From assembly GCA_022561775.1 (NCBI GenBank), contig JADFQO010000028.1, positions 1 to 37,594 on the forward strand: a DNA stretch of 37,594 nucleotides, given 5' to 3'. The notes under the pieces are model-generated. The model did not search any database. It was not told the origin of the DNA and was given only the letters and a program-made list of their open reading frames with translations. The stretch is from Myxococcales bacterium. GTDB lineage: Bacteria; Myxococcota_A; UBA9160; SMWR01. Below, piece after piece: positions 11,618 to 19,905 of the stretch. The number at the start of each line of letters is the position of its first letter. The first letter of the stretch is position 1. The translations under genes were made by a program, and so were the position numbers.

Positions 11618-12333
11618 GACTGCTTCTCCGTTTCCCGGGCGTCCCGGGCGTCCAACAAATCGGGCCGGCGCCGCCGAGTGGTTTCGCTCGACTGCTCCGC
11701 TCGCCAGCGCGCGACCTCGCCGTGATCTCCCGAGAGGAGAACGGGGGGCACGGCCTGGCCGCGAAATTCGGCGGGCCGAGTGTACTGCGGTCCCTCCAGA
11801 GTGGGACCCTGAAATGACTCCATGGCGATGGATTCTGGATTTCCCACCACCCCGGGAACCAGCCGAGCGAGCCCCTCGACGACCACCATAGCCGGAACCT
11901 CACCCCCCGAGAGCACGTAGTCCCCGATCGAGAGCTCCGCGTCCACGGCCAGCTCGATCGCCCTCTGATCCACGCCCTCGTATCGCCCGCAGACGAGCAC
12001 CAGCGCCTGCTCTTTCGATAGGCCTGCCAACCCGGGCTGGTCGAGCCGATCGCCCTGGGGTGAGAGCGCGATCACACGCGCCGTCCGCCCGGGGCCCTTC
12101 GGGCCCGCGAGCGCCTCGATCGCCGTCACGAGCGGCTCGGGCTTCATCACCATCCCCGGACCGCCGCCGTACGGCGAGTCGTCCACCGTCCGGTGCGGAT
12201 CTGTCGTCCAGTCGCGCAGATCGTGGACCGCGACCTTCAGGCGAGCCGTGCGAATCGCGATCCCGACGATCGACTCGTCGAGAAACGCCTCGAACAGGCC
12301 CGGAAAGATCGTGATGACGTCGATCCGCAGCAT
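11614..12333 (-). CDS. trmD: tRNA (guanine-37-N1)-methyltransferase
   Basis: TrmD methylates G37 next to the anticodon to prevent +1 frameshifting. The 239-aa protein begins [20 protein letters not shown] and has [18 protein letters not shown], the SAM-binding trefoil-knot segments [14 protein letters not shown] and [16 protein letters not shown], and [10 protein letters not shown]. The ATG at 12333 follows GGGAGG at about seven bases. The frame is open upstream only because it runs into a 53-bp tandem repeat. It lies between rimM (181 bases upstream) and rplS (ATGA overlap). Confidence 0.96.
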   Translation of the reverse strand: MLRIDVITIFPGLFEAFLDESIVGIAIRTARLKVAVHDLRDWTTDPHRTVDDSPYGGGPGMVMKPEPLVTAIEALAGPKGPGRTARVIALSPQGDRLDQPGLAGLSKEQALVLVCGRYEGVDQRAIELAVDAELSIGDYVLSGGEVPAMVVVEGLARLVPGVVGNPESIAMESFQGPTLEGPQYTRPAEFRGQAVPPVLLSGDHGEVARWRAEQSSETTRRRRPDLLDARDARETEKQS

Positions 12334-12341
12334 CCGCTGCA

Positions 12342-12479
12342 CCTCCCAATCAATGCACTCCCGGCCCGGGGCACTTCCCAACTTCGCCGCGGCGCCTCCC
12401 AATCCGTGCACCCCCGGCCCGGGGCACTTCCCAACTTCGCCGCGGCGCCTCCCAATCCGTGCACCCCCGGCCCGGGGCA
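12342..12479. repeat. 53-bp tandem repeat, about 2.6 copies, upstream of trmD
   Basis: Units begin at 12342, 12395 and 12448 with CCTCCCAATC and repeat with a strict 53-base period. Copies two and three are nearly identical; the first differs at a few bases. On the trmD coding strand each unit carries GATTGGGAGG, the element that serves trmD as Shine-Dalgarno in the copy nearest the gene, so the duplication has multiplied the ribosome-binding region. Each unit also holds a GC-rich palindrome (CCCCGGGCCGGGG-like) that could form a hairpin between rimM and trmD. No coding function is apparent. Confidence 0.9.
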
Positions 12480-12513
12480 GCTACCGGCCGGCCTATTTCC
12501 CAACCGGCTATTC

Positions 12514-13086
12514 CTAGGCGGAGTCGAGCAGCCCCGGCAGGATCTCGATCACGATACGCCGCGCCTCGAGGTCGACCTCGCGCAGCTGGCTCTCCTCTGC
12601 GGGGAGCAACTGCCTTGCGCCCTCTTCGTCTTCGACCACGAGGACGTCGACCGCGCCCGTCGGCCAGATTTCGCGGACCGTGCCGATCAGCTGGCCCTCC
12701 GCACTTTCGACCCTGCAGCCGACCAGCTGGTAGCTGTAGTACTCGCCCTCGGGCAACGCCTCCAGCTGTGAGGCTTCGACGATCACCAACTTGCCCCGCA
12801 ACCGCTCGGCGGATTCGCGATCCACCACGCCGGCGAGCGTCATGCGAACTTCCTCGCGGCGTCCGGCGACCGCCCGGATCACTTCGAACCGCTCCGCGTT
12901 GGCAGCGTCTTCGCTCTCGGCGAGAAGCGCGGCCTCGAGCCTCATCAGGTTGTTGGGGGCGCCGAAGTAGCGGACCCGAAGCTGCCCGGCCATGCCGTGG
13001 GCACCGACGACGCGGCCCAGCACGACCCGCTCGGCGGACTCCCGCCCGCTCTCAGTCGATGATGTCGAGCCGGTAGTCGGCTCCAT
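12514..13086 (-). CDS. rimM: Ribosome maturation factor RimM
   Basis: RimM helps mature the 30S head, binding near S19. The 190-aa protein shows LGRVVGAHGMAGQLRVRYFG in its N-terminal beta-barrel, then the PRC-barrel part with EGEYYSYQLVGCRV, IGTVREIWPTGAVDVLVV and RQLLPAEESQLREVDL. The ATG at 13086 overlaps the end of the KH-protein gene by 35 bases; a GTG about 21 codons in (just before LGRVVGAHG) would avoid the overlap and cannot be excluded. Order rpsP-khpA-rimM-trmD-rplS is the widespread bacterial arrangement. Confidence 0.93.
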   Translation of the reverse strand: MEPTTGSTSSTESGRESAERVVLGRVVGAHGMAGQLRVRYFGAPNNLMRLEAALLAESEDAANAERFEVIRAVAGRREEVRMTLAGVVDRESAERLRGKLVIVEASQLEALPEGEYYSYQLVGCRVESAEGQLIGTVREIWPTGAVDVLVVEDEEGARQLLPAEESQLREVDLEARRIVIEILPGLLDSA

Positions 13087-13288
13087 CGCGGGAAGCCCCC
13101 AGCACGGCGCGAATCGCCTTGGCGACTCGGCCCTGTCGGCCGATCACCCGACCTCGGTCGTCGGCGTCGGTTTCGAGTTCCAGGAGCTGGCCGTCGTCGA
13201 CTTCCGTCACAACAACGGCATCGGGGTTGTTGACGATCGCCCTGGCGATGAACTCGACGAGCGAAGCCGGTGAGTGATCGCCCGCCAT
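13052..13288 (-). CDS. khpA: Small KH-domain RNA-binding protein KhpA
   Basis: This 78-residue protein is a single type-II KH domain with the RNA-contacting G-x-x-G loop in RVIGRQGRVAKAIRAVL. KhpA-family proteins bind RNA, often with a partner KhpB/Jag, and influence cell division and translation in other bacteria. No khpB is in this window. The gene starts one base after the rpsP stop codon and overlaps rimM by 35 bases, so the three genes are almost surely co-transcribed. Confidence 0.93.
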   Translation of the reverse strand: MAGDHSPASLVEFIARAIVNNPDAVVVTEVDDGQLLELETDADDRGRVIGRQGRVAKAIRAVLGASRDGADYRLDIID

Positions 13289-13289
13289 C

Positions 13290-13544
13290 TCAGCTCGCCG
13301 CCGCTGCGCGCTTGCGCGCGCGCTTGAGCAGGGAGCGAACCGTCGGGCTCGCTTGCGCGCCGTTTGCGATCCACGCGTCGAAGCGATCGACCTTGATCTT
13401 GAACTTCTCGGGATTGAATCGGGGATCGTAGGTACCGAGGTACTCCAGCGGCCGGCCGTCGCGCTGCTTGCGCTCGTCTATCGCAACGATGCGGTAGTGA
13501 GGTCGCTTCTTGGTGCCCCCACGCGTCAGGCGGATCTTGACCAT
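13290..13544 (-). CDS. rpsP: Small-subunit ribosomal protein S16
   Basis: S16 is an early-binding 30S protein. The 84-aa product begins MVKIRLTRGGTKKRPHYRIV and contains RPLEYLGTYDPRF and the RFDAWIANGAQ segment, with a basic C-terminal tail. The ATG at 13544 is chosen because the family always begins M-V-K/R-I-R-L; 18 further open codons upstream are AT-rich promoter sequence. It is the first gene of the operon running to rplS. Confidence 0.96.
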   Translation of the reverse strand: MVKIRLTRGGTKKRPHYRIVAIDERKQRDGRPLEYLGTYDPRFNPEKFKIKVDRFDAWIANGAQASPTVRSLLKRARKRAAAAS

Positions 13545-13567
13545 GGCTCGCTTTTCCCGCTCCCTGT

Positions 13568-13600
13568 CTACAAAATACAAACAAAATACAAAACGCACGA
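13568..13600 (-). promoter_or_regulatory. AT-rich region with 11-bp direct repeats upstream of rpsP
   Basis: Two perfect copies of ACAAAATACAA (plus-strand reading, 13570-13580 and 13581-13591) stand out in an otherwise GC-rich sequence, about 25 bases before the rpsP start. On the coding strand they give TTGTATTTTGT twice, phased at one helical turn. This is the likely promoter of the ribosomal operon, with TATTTT as a possible -10, but I cannot assign a convincing -35. The repeats could also be an UP-like element or a regulator site. Confidence 0.4.
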
Positions 13601-13671
13601 TGAATCGATTGGTAATGGATTGCCGGCACCGCGCGTTTCGCGCTGCACATCGGCCAGCTTCGGAGGCTAGA

Positions 13672-13989
13672 TCAGGCGCAGGAGAGGGTCAACCTGAACC
13701 AGAGTTCCGAGGGGGCCTCCGCGGGCAGTGTGGCGCGCAGCGCTTCGAGGATCTCGGGACCCCGGAGTTGGAGCTGTTGGCACCATACGCTCGACTCCAC
13801 GCTGACCTCGAGGACGCTGCCGCAAAGCGCCGTGGGCCGACAATGCGCGGCGATCTCGGCCCCGACGGCCTCCTCCCAGCGCTCCGCGATCCGCATCACC
13901 CGCGCGCTGTCGCCCGCGCCGATGTCTTCGAGAACCCGCGCCACGAGCGGGCCGAGCAGTTCGGGCTGACTCTTTCGCACGCGGCTCAT
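13672..13989 (-). CDS. DUF721/DciA-like protein
   Basis: The 105-aa protein fits the DUF721 family: a helical N terminus (LLGPLVARVLEDIGAG), then AERWEEAVGAEIAAHCRPTA, VLEVSVESSVWCQQLQLRGPEIL, where the V-x-V-x-S-S-x-W-x-Q-x-L pattern is diagnostic. DciA proteins of this family help load the replicative helicase DnaB in bacteria that lack DnaC or DnaI. The N-terminal KH-like domain is present; the variable C-terminal tail is short. Its ATG overlaps the tsaC stop as ATGA, so it is the last gene of the alr-purH-purD-tsaC run. Assigning the helicase-loading role is inference from the family. Confidence 0.75.
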   Translation of the reverse strand: MSRVRKSQPELLGPLVARVLEDIGAGDSARVMRIAERWEEAVGAEIAAHCRPTALCGSVLEVSVESSVWCQQLQLRGPEILEALRATLPAEAPSELWFRLTLSCA

Positions 13990-14642
13990 GCGTCGTCCTC
14001 GAGCGACTCGAGAACGGATGCGAGATCCGGCTTTGTGAGCGTCCCCCAGCGCAACACCACGAGTTCCGTCCCGGTGGTGTCGATCACCGTGCTCTCGCCG
14101 TCGCCCCCGGCCTCGGCGCCCTCGACGGCGAGTAGCCGGGGGCTCTCCGGGTCCATCCCACAGACTTCGCGAACCTGTTCGATCCCGACAGCGGGCGGGG
14201 CGCCGCTCCGGTTGAGGCTCGTAGAAGTGATCGGACCCACACCCTCCGCGTCCAGGCGGCGCGCGAGTGCGGCGCTGATCGGATGAGAAGAGCAGCGCAC
14301 ACCCACCGCACCGTCATGGCGCGGGACGCCTGGCGCAAACCGGCCGCGGCAGTTCAGCACAAGCGTGAGCGGGCCCGGCCAGAACGCGGCCGCGAGGCGC
14401 CGGGCCCGATCGTTGAACTCGAATCCGAGCGGTTCGAGTGCGTCCGGATCGGCAACCAGGATCGAGACCGGCGCGGATTCCCGCCGGCCCTTCCAACCGC
14501 GCAGCCGCTCGATCGCGGTGACCGAACACGCGTCCGCACCCAGGCCCCAAACGGTCTCGGTCGGATAGGCGAGCAGCCCGCCGGTACTCAGCCAGTCGAC
14601 GGCCGAGCCAATGGGGTCGTCGGTCGTCACCGGAGCGAGCAT
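13986..14642 (-). CDS. tsaC: Threonylcarbamoyl-AMP synthase (TsaC/Sua5/YrdC family)
   Basis: This enzyme makes threonylcarbamoyl-AMP, the first intermediate for the t6A37 modification of ANN-decoding tRNAs. The 218-aa protein has STGGLLAYPTETVWGLGADA, the K-G-R substrate-binding motif in LRGWKGRRESAPVSILV, FWPGPLTLVL and TSTSLNRSGAPP. There is no C-terminal Sua5 domain, so it is the short TsaC-type form; YciO paralogues look similar, so the exact role carries some doubt. The start overlaps the end of purD by 16 bases and the stop overlaps the DUF721 gene. Confidence 0.88.
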   Translation of the reverse strand: MLAPVTTDDPIGSAVDWLSTGGLLAYPTETVWGLGADACSVTAIERLRGWKGRRESAPVSILVADPDALEPLGFEFNDRARRLAAAFWPGPLTLVLNCRGRFAPGVPRHDGAVGVRCSSHPISAALARRLDAEGVGPITSTSLNRSGAPPAVGIEQVREVCGMDPESPRLLAVEGAEAGGDGESTVIDTTGTELVVLRWGTLTKPDLASVLESLEDDA

Positions 14643-15925
14643 CGCGAAGCGCGCCCGGTCGCCGCGATATCGCGCCGCAGCTGCATGCCGCGAAAGCGAA
14701 TCCGATCGGCAGCCGCGTAGGCCCGTGCACCGGCCTCCGCGACGTCGCGACCGCGAGCCGTGACTCCCAGCACGCGACCTCCGGCGGTTACGAATCCGCC
14801 GTCGGCGCAGCGCTTGGTTCCCGCGTGAAACACCATGACGTCGGGGTCACCTTCCACTTCCAGTAGGCCCTCGATCGGGATGCCCGTCTCGTAATCCCGC
14901 GGGTAACCGCCCGATGCGAGCACCACGCAGACCGCCGCCTGTCCCCAGCGCTTGGGGAAATCCGCCGGGTCCAACTTGCCGCGCGCCGACCCGTAGAGGA
15001 TCGGAAACAGATCATCCTCCATCCGCAGCATCAGGGGCTGGGTCTCGGGGTCTCCGAAGCGGACGTTGAACTCGACCACGCGCGGGGCGCCCTCCGCGTC
15101 GACCATCAAACCGACGTAGAGCACGCCGGTAAAGGGATGGCCCTCCGCGGCCATTCCGCGAACCGTGGGCTCGACGATCTCGCTGACGATTCTCCGCTCG
15201 ATCGCTTCGGTGATCCGCGCGACCGGAGAGTAGGCGCCCATCCCACCGGTGTTTTCGCCCCGATCGCCGTCGAGCGCGCGCTTGTGGTCCCCGGCGGGCG
15301 CCAACGTCGCGATTTGCTCGCCGTCGGTAATCGCGTAGTAGGATACCTCGTCACCTTCCAGCAGATCTTCGACCACGACCGCGGAACCCGCGTCGCCGAA
15401 GCGTCGATCTGCCATGATCTCGACGAGCGCTCGCTCCGCTTCGTCGGGCGTCGAACAGACCGCGACCCCCTTGCCGGCCGCGAGACCGTCGGCCTTGACC
15501 ACACAGGCGCCGCCGCGTTCTCGCACGTAGCTGCTGGCCGCGTCGAGGTTCGAGAACGCACGGAAGGCCGCGGTCGGGATGCCGTGGTGCGCCATGAAGC
15601 GCTTCGCGAAAGACTTGCTGGATTCGAGTTGGGCGGCGAACGCCGAGGGTCCGAAGGTCGGGATGCCGGCTTCGCGCAATCGCTCTGCGAGGCCCGCGGC
15701 GAGCGGATCTTCGGGCCCGATCACCACCAGGCCGATCCTCTCGGCGCGCGCCAGCTGGATCAGCGCATCGGAGTCGGTCGCCTTGATCTCCGGAAAGCAG
15801 GTCGCGCAGGTGGCGATCGCATCGCTTCCGGGTGCCGCCAACACCGCGTCGACCCTCGGGCTGCTGGCGATCTTCCACGCCAGCGCGTGTTCGCGACCGC
15901 CTCCACCCACCACCAGGACTCGCAT
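14627..15925 (-). CDS. purD: Phosphoribosylamine-glycine ligase (GAR synthetase)
   Basis: PurD joins glycine to phosphoribosylamine in step two of de novo purine synthesis. The 432-aa ATP-grasp protein begins RVLVVGGGGREHALAWKIA and carries VVIGPEDPLAAGLAE, CVVKADGLAAGKGVAV (ATP-grasp lysine and Gly loop), DGDRGENTGGMGAYSPV and VLYVGLMVDAEG, with VVEFNVRFGDPETQ as the metal-binding motif. It follows purH by 37 bases on the same strand. Confidence 0.96.
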   Translation of the reverse strand: MRVLVVGGGGREHALAWKIASSPRVDAVLAAPGSDAIATCATCFPEIKATDSDALIQLARAERIGLVVIGPEDPLAAGLAERLREAGIPTFGPSAFAAQLESSKSFAKRFMAHHGIPTAAFRAFSNLDAASSYVRERGGACVVKADGLAAGKGVAVCSTPDEAERALVEIMADRRFGDAGSAVVVEDLLEGDEVSYYAITDGEQIATLAPAGDHKRALDGDRGENTGGMGAYSPVARITEAIERRIVSEIVEPTVRGMAAEGHPFTGVLYVGLMVDAEGAPRVVEFNVRFGDPETQPLMLRMEDDLFPILYGSARGKLDPADFPKRWGQAAVCVVLASGGYPRDYETGIPIEGLLEVEGDPDVMVFHAGTKRCADGGFVTAGGRVLGVTARGRDVAEAGARAYAAADRIRFRGMQLRRDIAATGRASRCSLR

Positions 15926-15962
15926 CTCGACTCCGCTTCTCGAGGGGTGCAGCGTTCGCTGC

Positions 15963-17528
15963 TCAGTGTCTGAAGTGGCGTACGCCGGTAAGCACCATCG
16001 CGATTCCCAGCCGGTCGGCAGCGGCGATCACCTCGTCGTCACGCGTCGAACCGCCGGGCTGGACGATCGCCGTCGCACCCGCCTGCGAGGCCGCCTCGAT
16101 AGCGTCGGGAAACGGAAAGAACGCATCACTCGCCAACGCGGAACCGCCCAGATCCAGACCGACGCGCTTTGCTTTGGCGACGGCTTGCAGGATCGCGTCG
16201 ACCCGCGAGGTCGCTCCGCCACCGAGCGCGAGCGTCCGGTCCGAACCGCCAAAGACGACCGCATTGCTCTTGACGTGCTTCGCAACCTTCCAGTTGAAGG
16301 CGAGCGCGCGCAATTCATCCTCGCTCGGCTTGCGTCGGGTAGCCGTCGGACACGCGGCGATCTCCTCGATCGCGAGATCGGGCTCCTGAATCAACACGCC
16401 GCCAAAAACGCGCTTCCAATCCAGCTGGCTCGCATCGATCCGGTCGGGGTGGAACCGCAGCAACCGGCGATTTCTTTTTTGGGTCAATCGCTCGTGCGCT
16501 GCTGCGCTGAAATCCGGAGCGACGAGTACCTCGCTGAAAATCTTGTCCACCTCCTCGGCCAGCGCGAGATCGAAGGCGCGGTTGGAGACGATGATCCCGC
16601 CGAACGGCGACTCGGGATCGGTCTCGAACGCCCGCCGATAGGCTTCGACCGGGGACCCGCCCGAACCGACACCGCACGGCGTGTTGTGCTTGAGGATCGC
16701 CACGGTCGCCTCGTCGCCAGCGTCGAATTCAAGGATCAACGCGAGGGCGGCCTGCACGTCGACGACATTGTTGTAGGAGAGCGCCTTGCCGTGCAGCGGC
16801 TCCGCGAGCTCCAAAAAGCCCCCGTAGAGCGCCGCGCGCTGGTGGGGGTTTTCGCCGTAGCGCAGTTCGGCGCTGCGACCGAACTCCACGCGAAGGCGCT
16901 CGGGAAACAGGCTTCCCCGCTCGGCGCTCTCGCTGGACAGGTAGTCGGAGATCGCGGCGTCGTAGGCGGCCGTCCGCTCGAAGGCCTTGAGGGCGAGCCG
17001 CCGGCGCGTCGCTTCGCAGAAACCCCCTGCGCTGCGCAGTTCGTCGAGCAGCGAAGTGTAATCCGCGGGGTCGACGGAGACCGCCACGTGGGCGTGGTTC
17101 TTGGCCGCGGAGCGGATCATCGACGGGCCGCCGATGTCGATCTTCTCGATCGCCTCCGCGAGTCCGACGTCGGGTTTCGCGACGGTGGCCTCGAATGGGT
17201 AGAGGTTGACGACGACGAGGTCGATCGCCCCGATCTGCTGCTGCTCGAGATCTCGCTGGTCGCCCTCGTGATCCCGACGGGCGAGGATCCCGCCGTGGAT
17301 CCGCGGGTGAAGCGTCTTGACCCGCCCACCGAGCATTTCGGGACTGCCGGTGAACTCCGCGACGTCGATTACCGCGAGACCCGCGTCTCGCAGCGCACCC
17401 GCGGTACCACCGGAGGCGACCAGCTCGACGCCGAGTTCCGCGAGTCCCCGCCCGAAAGCGACCAGGCCGGACTTGTCCGAGACAGACAGCAGCGCGCGCT
17501 TGACGGGGCGCGACGACGTGGGGGGCAT
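15963..17528 (-). CDS. purH: Bifunctional AICAR formyltransferase/IMP cyclohydrolase
   Basis: PurH performs the last two steps of IMP synthesis. The N-terminal MGS-like cyclohydrolase domain has RALLSVSDKSGLVAFGRGL, GGRVKTLHPRIHGGILARR and KIDIGGPSMIRSAAKNHAHV. The C-terminal AICAR transformylase domain has LRYGENPHQRAALYG, GKALSYNNVVDVQAALAL, LKHNTPCGVG (the K-H-x-x-P-C-G active site) and DAFFPFPDAIEAASQAG. The ATG at 17528 (521 aa) follows GGAG by ten bases; 23 more open codons upstream are not conserved. It lies between alr and purD. Confidence 0.96.
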   Translation of the reverse strand: MPPTSSRPVKRALLSVSDKSGLVAFGRGLAELGVELVASGGTAGALRDAGLAVIDVAEFTGSPEMLGGRVKTLHPRIHGGILARRDHEGDQRDLEQQQIGAIDLVVVNLYPFEATVAKPDVGLAEAIEKIDIGGPSMIRSAAKNHAHVAVSVDPADYTSLLDELRSAGGFCEATRRRLALKAFERTAAYDAAISDYLSSESAERGSLFPERLRVEFGRSAELRYGENPHQRAALYGGFLELAEPLHGKALSYNNVVDVQAALALILEFDAGDEATVAILKHNTPCGVGSGGSPVEAYRRAFETDPESPFGGIIVSNRAFDLALAEEVDKIFSEVLVAPDFSAAAHERLTQKRNRRLLRFHPDRIDASQLDWKRVFGGVLIQEPDLAIEEIAACPTATRRKPSEDELRALAFNWKVAKHVKSNAVVFGGSDRTLALGGGATSRVDAILQAVAKAKRVGLDLGGSALASDAFFPFPDAIEAASQAGATAIVQPGGSTRDDEVIAAADRLGIAMVLTGVRHFRH

Positions 17529-17621
17529 CGGGGTTTTCTCCGTTCCAGAAATCGGCGCTGGGTCCCGCGGGGAGACTACCTGAAGTCGATGACTCACGGG
17601 ACCCGGCGACCGGGTCTCTGT

Positions 17622-18749
17622 TCAATTCTCGAATTGCCTTTGAACGCGCTTTCCGACGCGCACCAGCAACTCGTAGGCAAAGGTCTGTGCGGCGGCGGCG
17701 GCTTCTTCCACGCTCAAGACCTCATCTCCCTGCGCTCCGCCAAACAGGATCGCATCGGCGCCGATCGAGATCGGCGCGTCGCCGACGTCGACCGTGATGA
17801 AATCCATCGTGACGCGGCCGGCGATCGGCATGCGCCGACCTCCGAGTAGCACGCAACCGCGCCCGCTCGCCGAACTGGGCACCCCGTCGTCGTACCCAAT
17901 GGGGAGCGTCGCAAGCCGCGTGTCGCGCTGGGCGCGAAAATCCGCCCCATAGCCGGCCGCATCGCCCGCCTTCACGGAATGCAGCTGGACGACCTTCGTC
18001 GCCAGCGTCATCGCAGGTCGGAGTTCCACTTCGAAATGGGGCGCGGGTCGCACGCCGTAGAGCATCACCCCGGGCCGCGCGGCGGTCTGTTCGGGCAGCA
18101 CCTCGATCAGCGCCTTGCCCGCGAGCAAGCCCGCCGAATGAACCATGTGGATGAGGCCCGGATCGAGACCGCGTTCGCGCAGCTGCGCGAGCAGCTCGCC
18201 GAGCGCCCGGAGCTGCTCGAGACTCGGCGTCAGATCGGGCTCTTCGGCCCGGGCCAGATGGCTGTAGACGCCCCCGAGATGGAGCATGGGCTCTCGGTCA
18301 ATGGCCTCGAGCAGCGCCACCGCGTCTTCCCGCGGAACGCCGATTCTGCGCATCCCGGTATCGACTGCGACGTGGACGTCCAGCGGCTGCGCGAGACCCC
18401 GCGCCGCCGCGGCCAGCAAGGCCACTTGCCCGGGGTGGAAGACGGCGGGGGTGAGACCGAGGCCGGCGACGGCCTCGGATTCCCCGGCGTCGAAGACCCC
18501 ACCCAAGATCAGGATGGGTTCGCGGATGCCCGCGTCCCGAAGTTCGGCCCCCTCGGCGACGCTGGCCACCGCAAACCAGCGGCAACCCGCCTCGACGAGG
18601 GCCCGCGACACCTGGGTCGCCCCGTGCCCGTACGCGTCCGCCTTGACGACGGCCATCAACTCGCGCCCTTCGGCAAGTCGCCTGGCCTCGGCAAAATTGG
18701 TCCGAATCGCCCGGAGGTCGATCGTCGCTGTCGTCGGCCGCCCGTTCAC
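17622..18749 (-). CDS. alr: Alanine racemase
   Basis: Alr makes D-alanine for peptidoglycan. It is a PLP enzyme; the cofactor lysine is in MAVVKADAYGHGA, and the second catalytic base Tyr is in AAGYGADFRAQ. Other family blocks are VDTGMRRIGV, GVYSHLARAEEPD, RPGVMLYGVRPAPHF and AGRVTMDFITVDVG. I chose the GTG at 18749 (375 aa, normal length) because the conserved A-T-I-D-L-x-A-I-x-x-N begins about eight codons later and AAAGGTG sits at the start. A GTG at 18833 would add 28 residues that look non-conserved. It is the first gene of the run through purH and purD, and diverges from thiS. Confidence 0.93.
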   Translation of the reverse strand: MNGRPTTATIDLRAIRTNFAEARRLAEGRELMAVVKADAYGHGATQVSRALVEAGCRWFAVASVAEGAELRDAGIREPILILGGVFDAGESEAVAGLGLTPAVFHPGQVALLAAAARGLAQPLDVHVAVDTGMRRIGVPREDAVALLEAIDREPMLHLGGVYSHLARAEEPDLTPSLEQLRALGELLAQLRERGLDPGLIHMVHSAGLLAGKALIEVLPEQTAARPGVMLYGVRPAPHFEVELRPAMTLATKVVQLHSVKAGDAAGYGADFRAQRDTRLATLPIGYDDGVPSSASGRGCVLLGGRRMPIAGRVTMDFITVDVGDAPISIGADAILFGGAQGDEVLSVEEAAAAAQTFAYELLVRVGKRVQRQFEN

Positions 18750-18826
18750 CTTTGAGGCCCCCCGCCGCGCCCCGGCGCACCGGATCCATAACGCATCGAA
18801 CGCGGCGGGCAAACCGGACGCTCGGT

Positions 18827-18854
18827 TTGACACACTCCCGACCTCGAGTAGTTT
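18827..18854 (+). promoter_or_regulatory. Candidate sigma-70 promoter for thiSGE
   Basis: TTGACA at 18827-18832 is an exact -35 consensus, followed after 16 bases by TAGTTT at 18849-18854 as a fair -10. Transcription would start near 18861, leaving only about 20 bases before the thiS GTG. That leaves no room for a TPP riboswitch between this promoter and thiS. Confidence 0.45.
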
Positions 18855-18880
18855 CCGTTCAGACGAGGCCGACGGCTACT

Positions 18881-19108
18881 GTGCCCGAACAACAACACCC
18901 ACCGCTTGTCCCGCTGCTCGTCAACGGCGACCCTCGTAGCGTTCCTCCGGACTGCACGGTGGCGGAGTTGATCGACGCGCTCGGTTTCCAAACGCGCCGC
19001 ATCGCGATTGCGGTCAACCGCGAACTGGTTCCGCGATCCGCGTTTTCGACCCATCGGCTGGCGGAGGACGACCGGGTCGAAATCCTCGAAGCGGTGGGAG
19101 GGGGTTAG
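18881..19108 (+). CDS. thiS: Sulfur carrier protein ThiS
   Basis: ThiS is the ubiquitin-fold sulfur carrier whose C-terminal Gly-Gly is thiocarboxylated and donates sulfur to the thiazole ring. The 75-aa product has VPLLVNGDPRSVPPDCTVAE, IAIAVNRELVPRS, DRVEILEAVGGG, ending in Gly-Gly-Gly. The GTG at 18881 is the most plausible start because the fold begins about ten codons later; earlier codons overlap the region divergent to alr. It is followed three bases later by thiG. ThiF, ThiO and ThiH are not in this window. Confidence 0.88.
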   Translation: MPEQQHPPLVPLLVNGDPRSVPPDCTVAELIDALGFQTRRIAIAVNRELVPRSAFSTHRLAEDDRVEILEAVGGG

Positions 19109-19111
19109 GAC

Positions 19112-19891
19112 ATGGCAGGCGACAGCTACACACTCGGCTCCCATACCTTCCGATCGCGACTGATCATCGGCACCGGGAAATACCAATCATTCGAACAGAA
19201 CCTGGCCGCCGCCGAAGCCAGCGGTGCCGAGATGGTCACCGTCGCCCTGCGCCGCACGAAGTTCGACGCCCCCAAGGGCCAGGGCCTGCTCGACTACCTC
19301 TCTCCGGATCGATTCACAATCCTTCCAAACACCGCTGGGTGTTATACCGCGGAGGAGGCCATCGAAACCTCGCGAATGGCGCGAGAACTGCTCGGCACGG
19401 ACCTCATCAAGCTCGAGGTGATCGGCGACGAGCGCACGCTTTTTCCGGACGTCGCAGCCACGATCGAGGCGGCAGCCGTGCTGGTCGACGAGGGTTTCAC
19501 GGTCCTCCCCTACGTGACGGACGATCCAGTCGCCTGCCAGAGATTGGCCGCACTCGGCTGCGCGGCCGTCATGCCACTGGCCGCACCGATCGGATCCGGT
19601 CTCGGCATCCGCAACCCCGCCAACCTGCGCATCATCATCGAGACCGTCGAGGTGCCGGTCATCGTGGATGCCGGCGTCGGGACCGCGAGCGACGCCGCCG
19701 TCGCGATGGAACTCGGCGCCACCGCGGTGCTGATGAACACCGGCATCGCGGCCGCCAAGGAACCCGTGAAGATGGCAGCGGCGATGCGCCTGGCGATCGA
19801 GGCCGGACGCTTGGCCTACGAGGCCGGCCGCATGCCGCGCCGCCTCTACGCTTCGGCCTCCAGCCCGCTGGATGGGTTGGCGAGCTTCTGA
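19112..19891 (+). CDS. thiG: Thiazole synthase
   Basis: ThiG assembles the thiamin thiazole phosphate from deoxyxylulose 5-phosphate, dehydroglycine and ThiS thiocarboxylate. The 259-aa TIM-barrel protein has [46 protein letters not shown], the Schiff-base lysine in [29 protein letters not shown] and [19 protein letters not shown]. It starts three bases after the thiS stop codon and forms an operon with thiS and thiE. Confidence 0.96.
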   Translation: MAGDSYTLGSHTFRSRLIIGTGKYQSFEQNLAAAEASGAEMVTVALRRTKFDAPKGQGLLDYLSPDRFTILPNTAGCYTAEEAIETSRMARELLGTDLIKLEVIGDERTLFPDVAATIEAAAVLVDEGFTVLPYVTDDPVACQRLAALGCAAVMPLAAPIGSGLGIRNPANLRIIIETVEVPVIVDAGVGTASDAAVAMELGATAVLMNTGIAAAKEPVKMAAAMRLAIEAGRLAYEAGRMPRRLYASASSPLDGLASF

Positions 19892-19905
19892 AGCCGCGAT
19901 TCGCG

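Noticed and set aside
15579-17849. 756-codon open frame on the plus strand
   Set aside because: It is antisense to purD and purH, both with complete family motifs; long shadow frames are expected in GC-rich DNA, and its product is Arg/Asp-rich with no domain.
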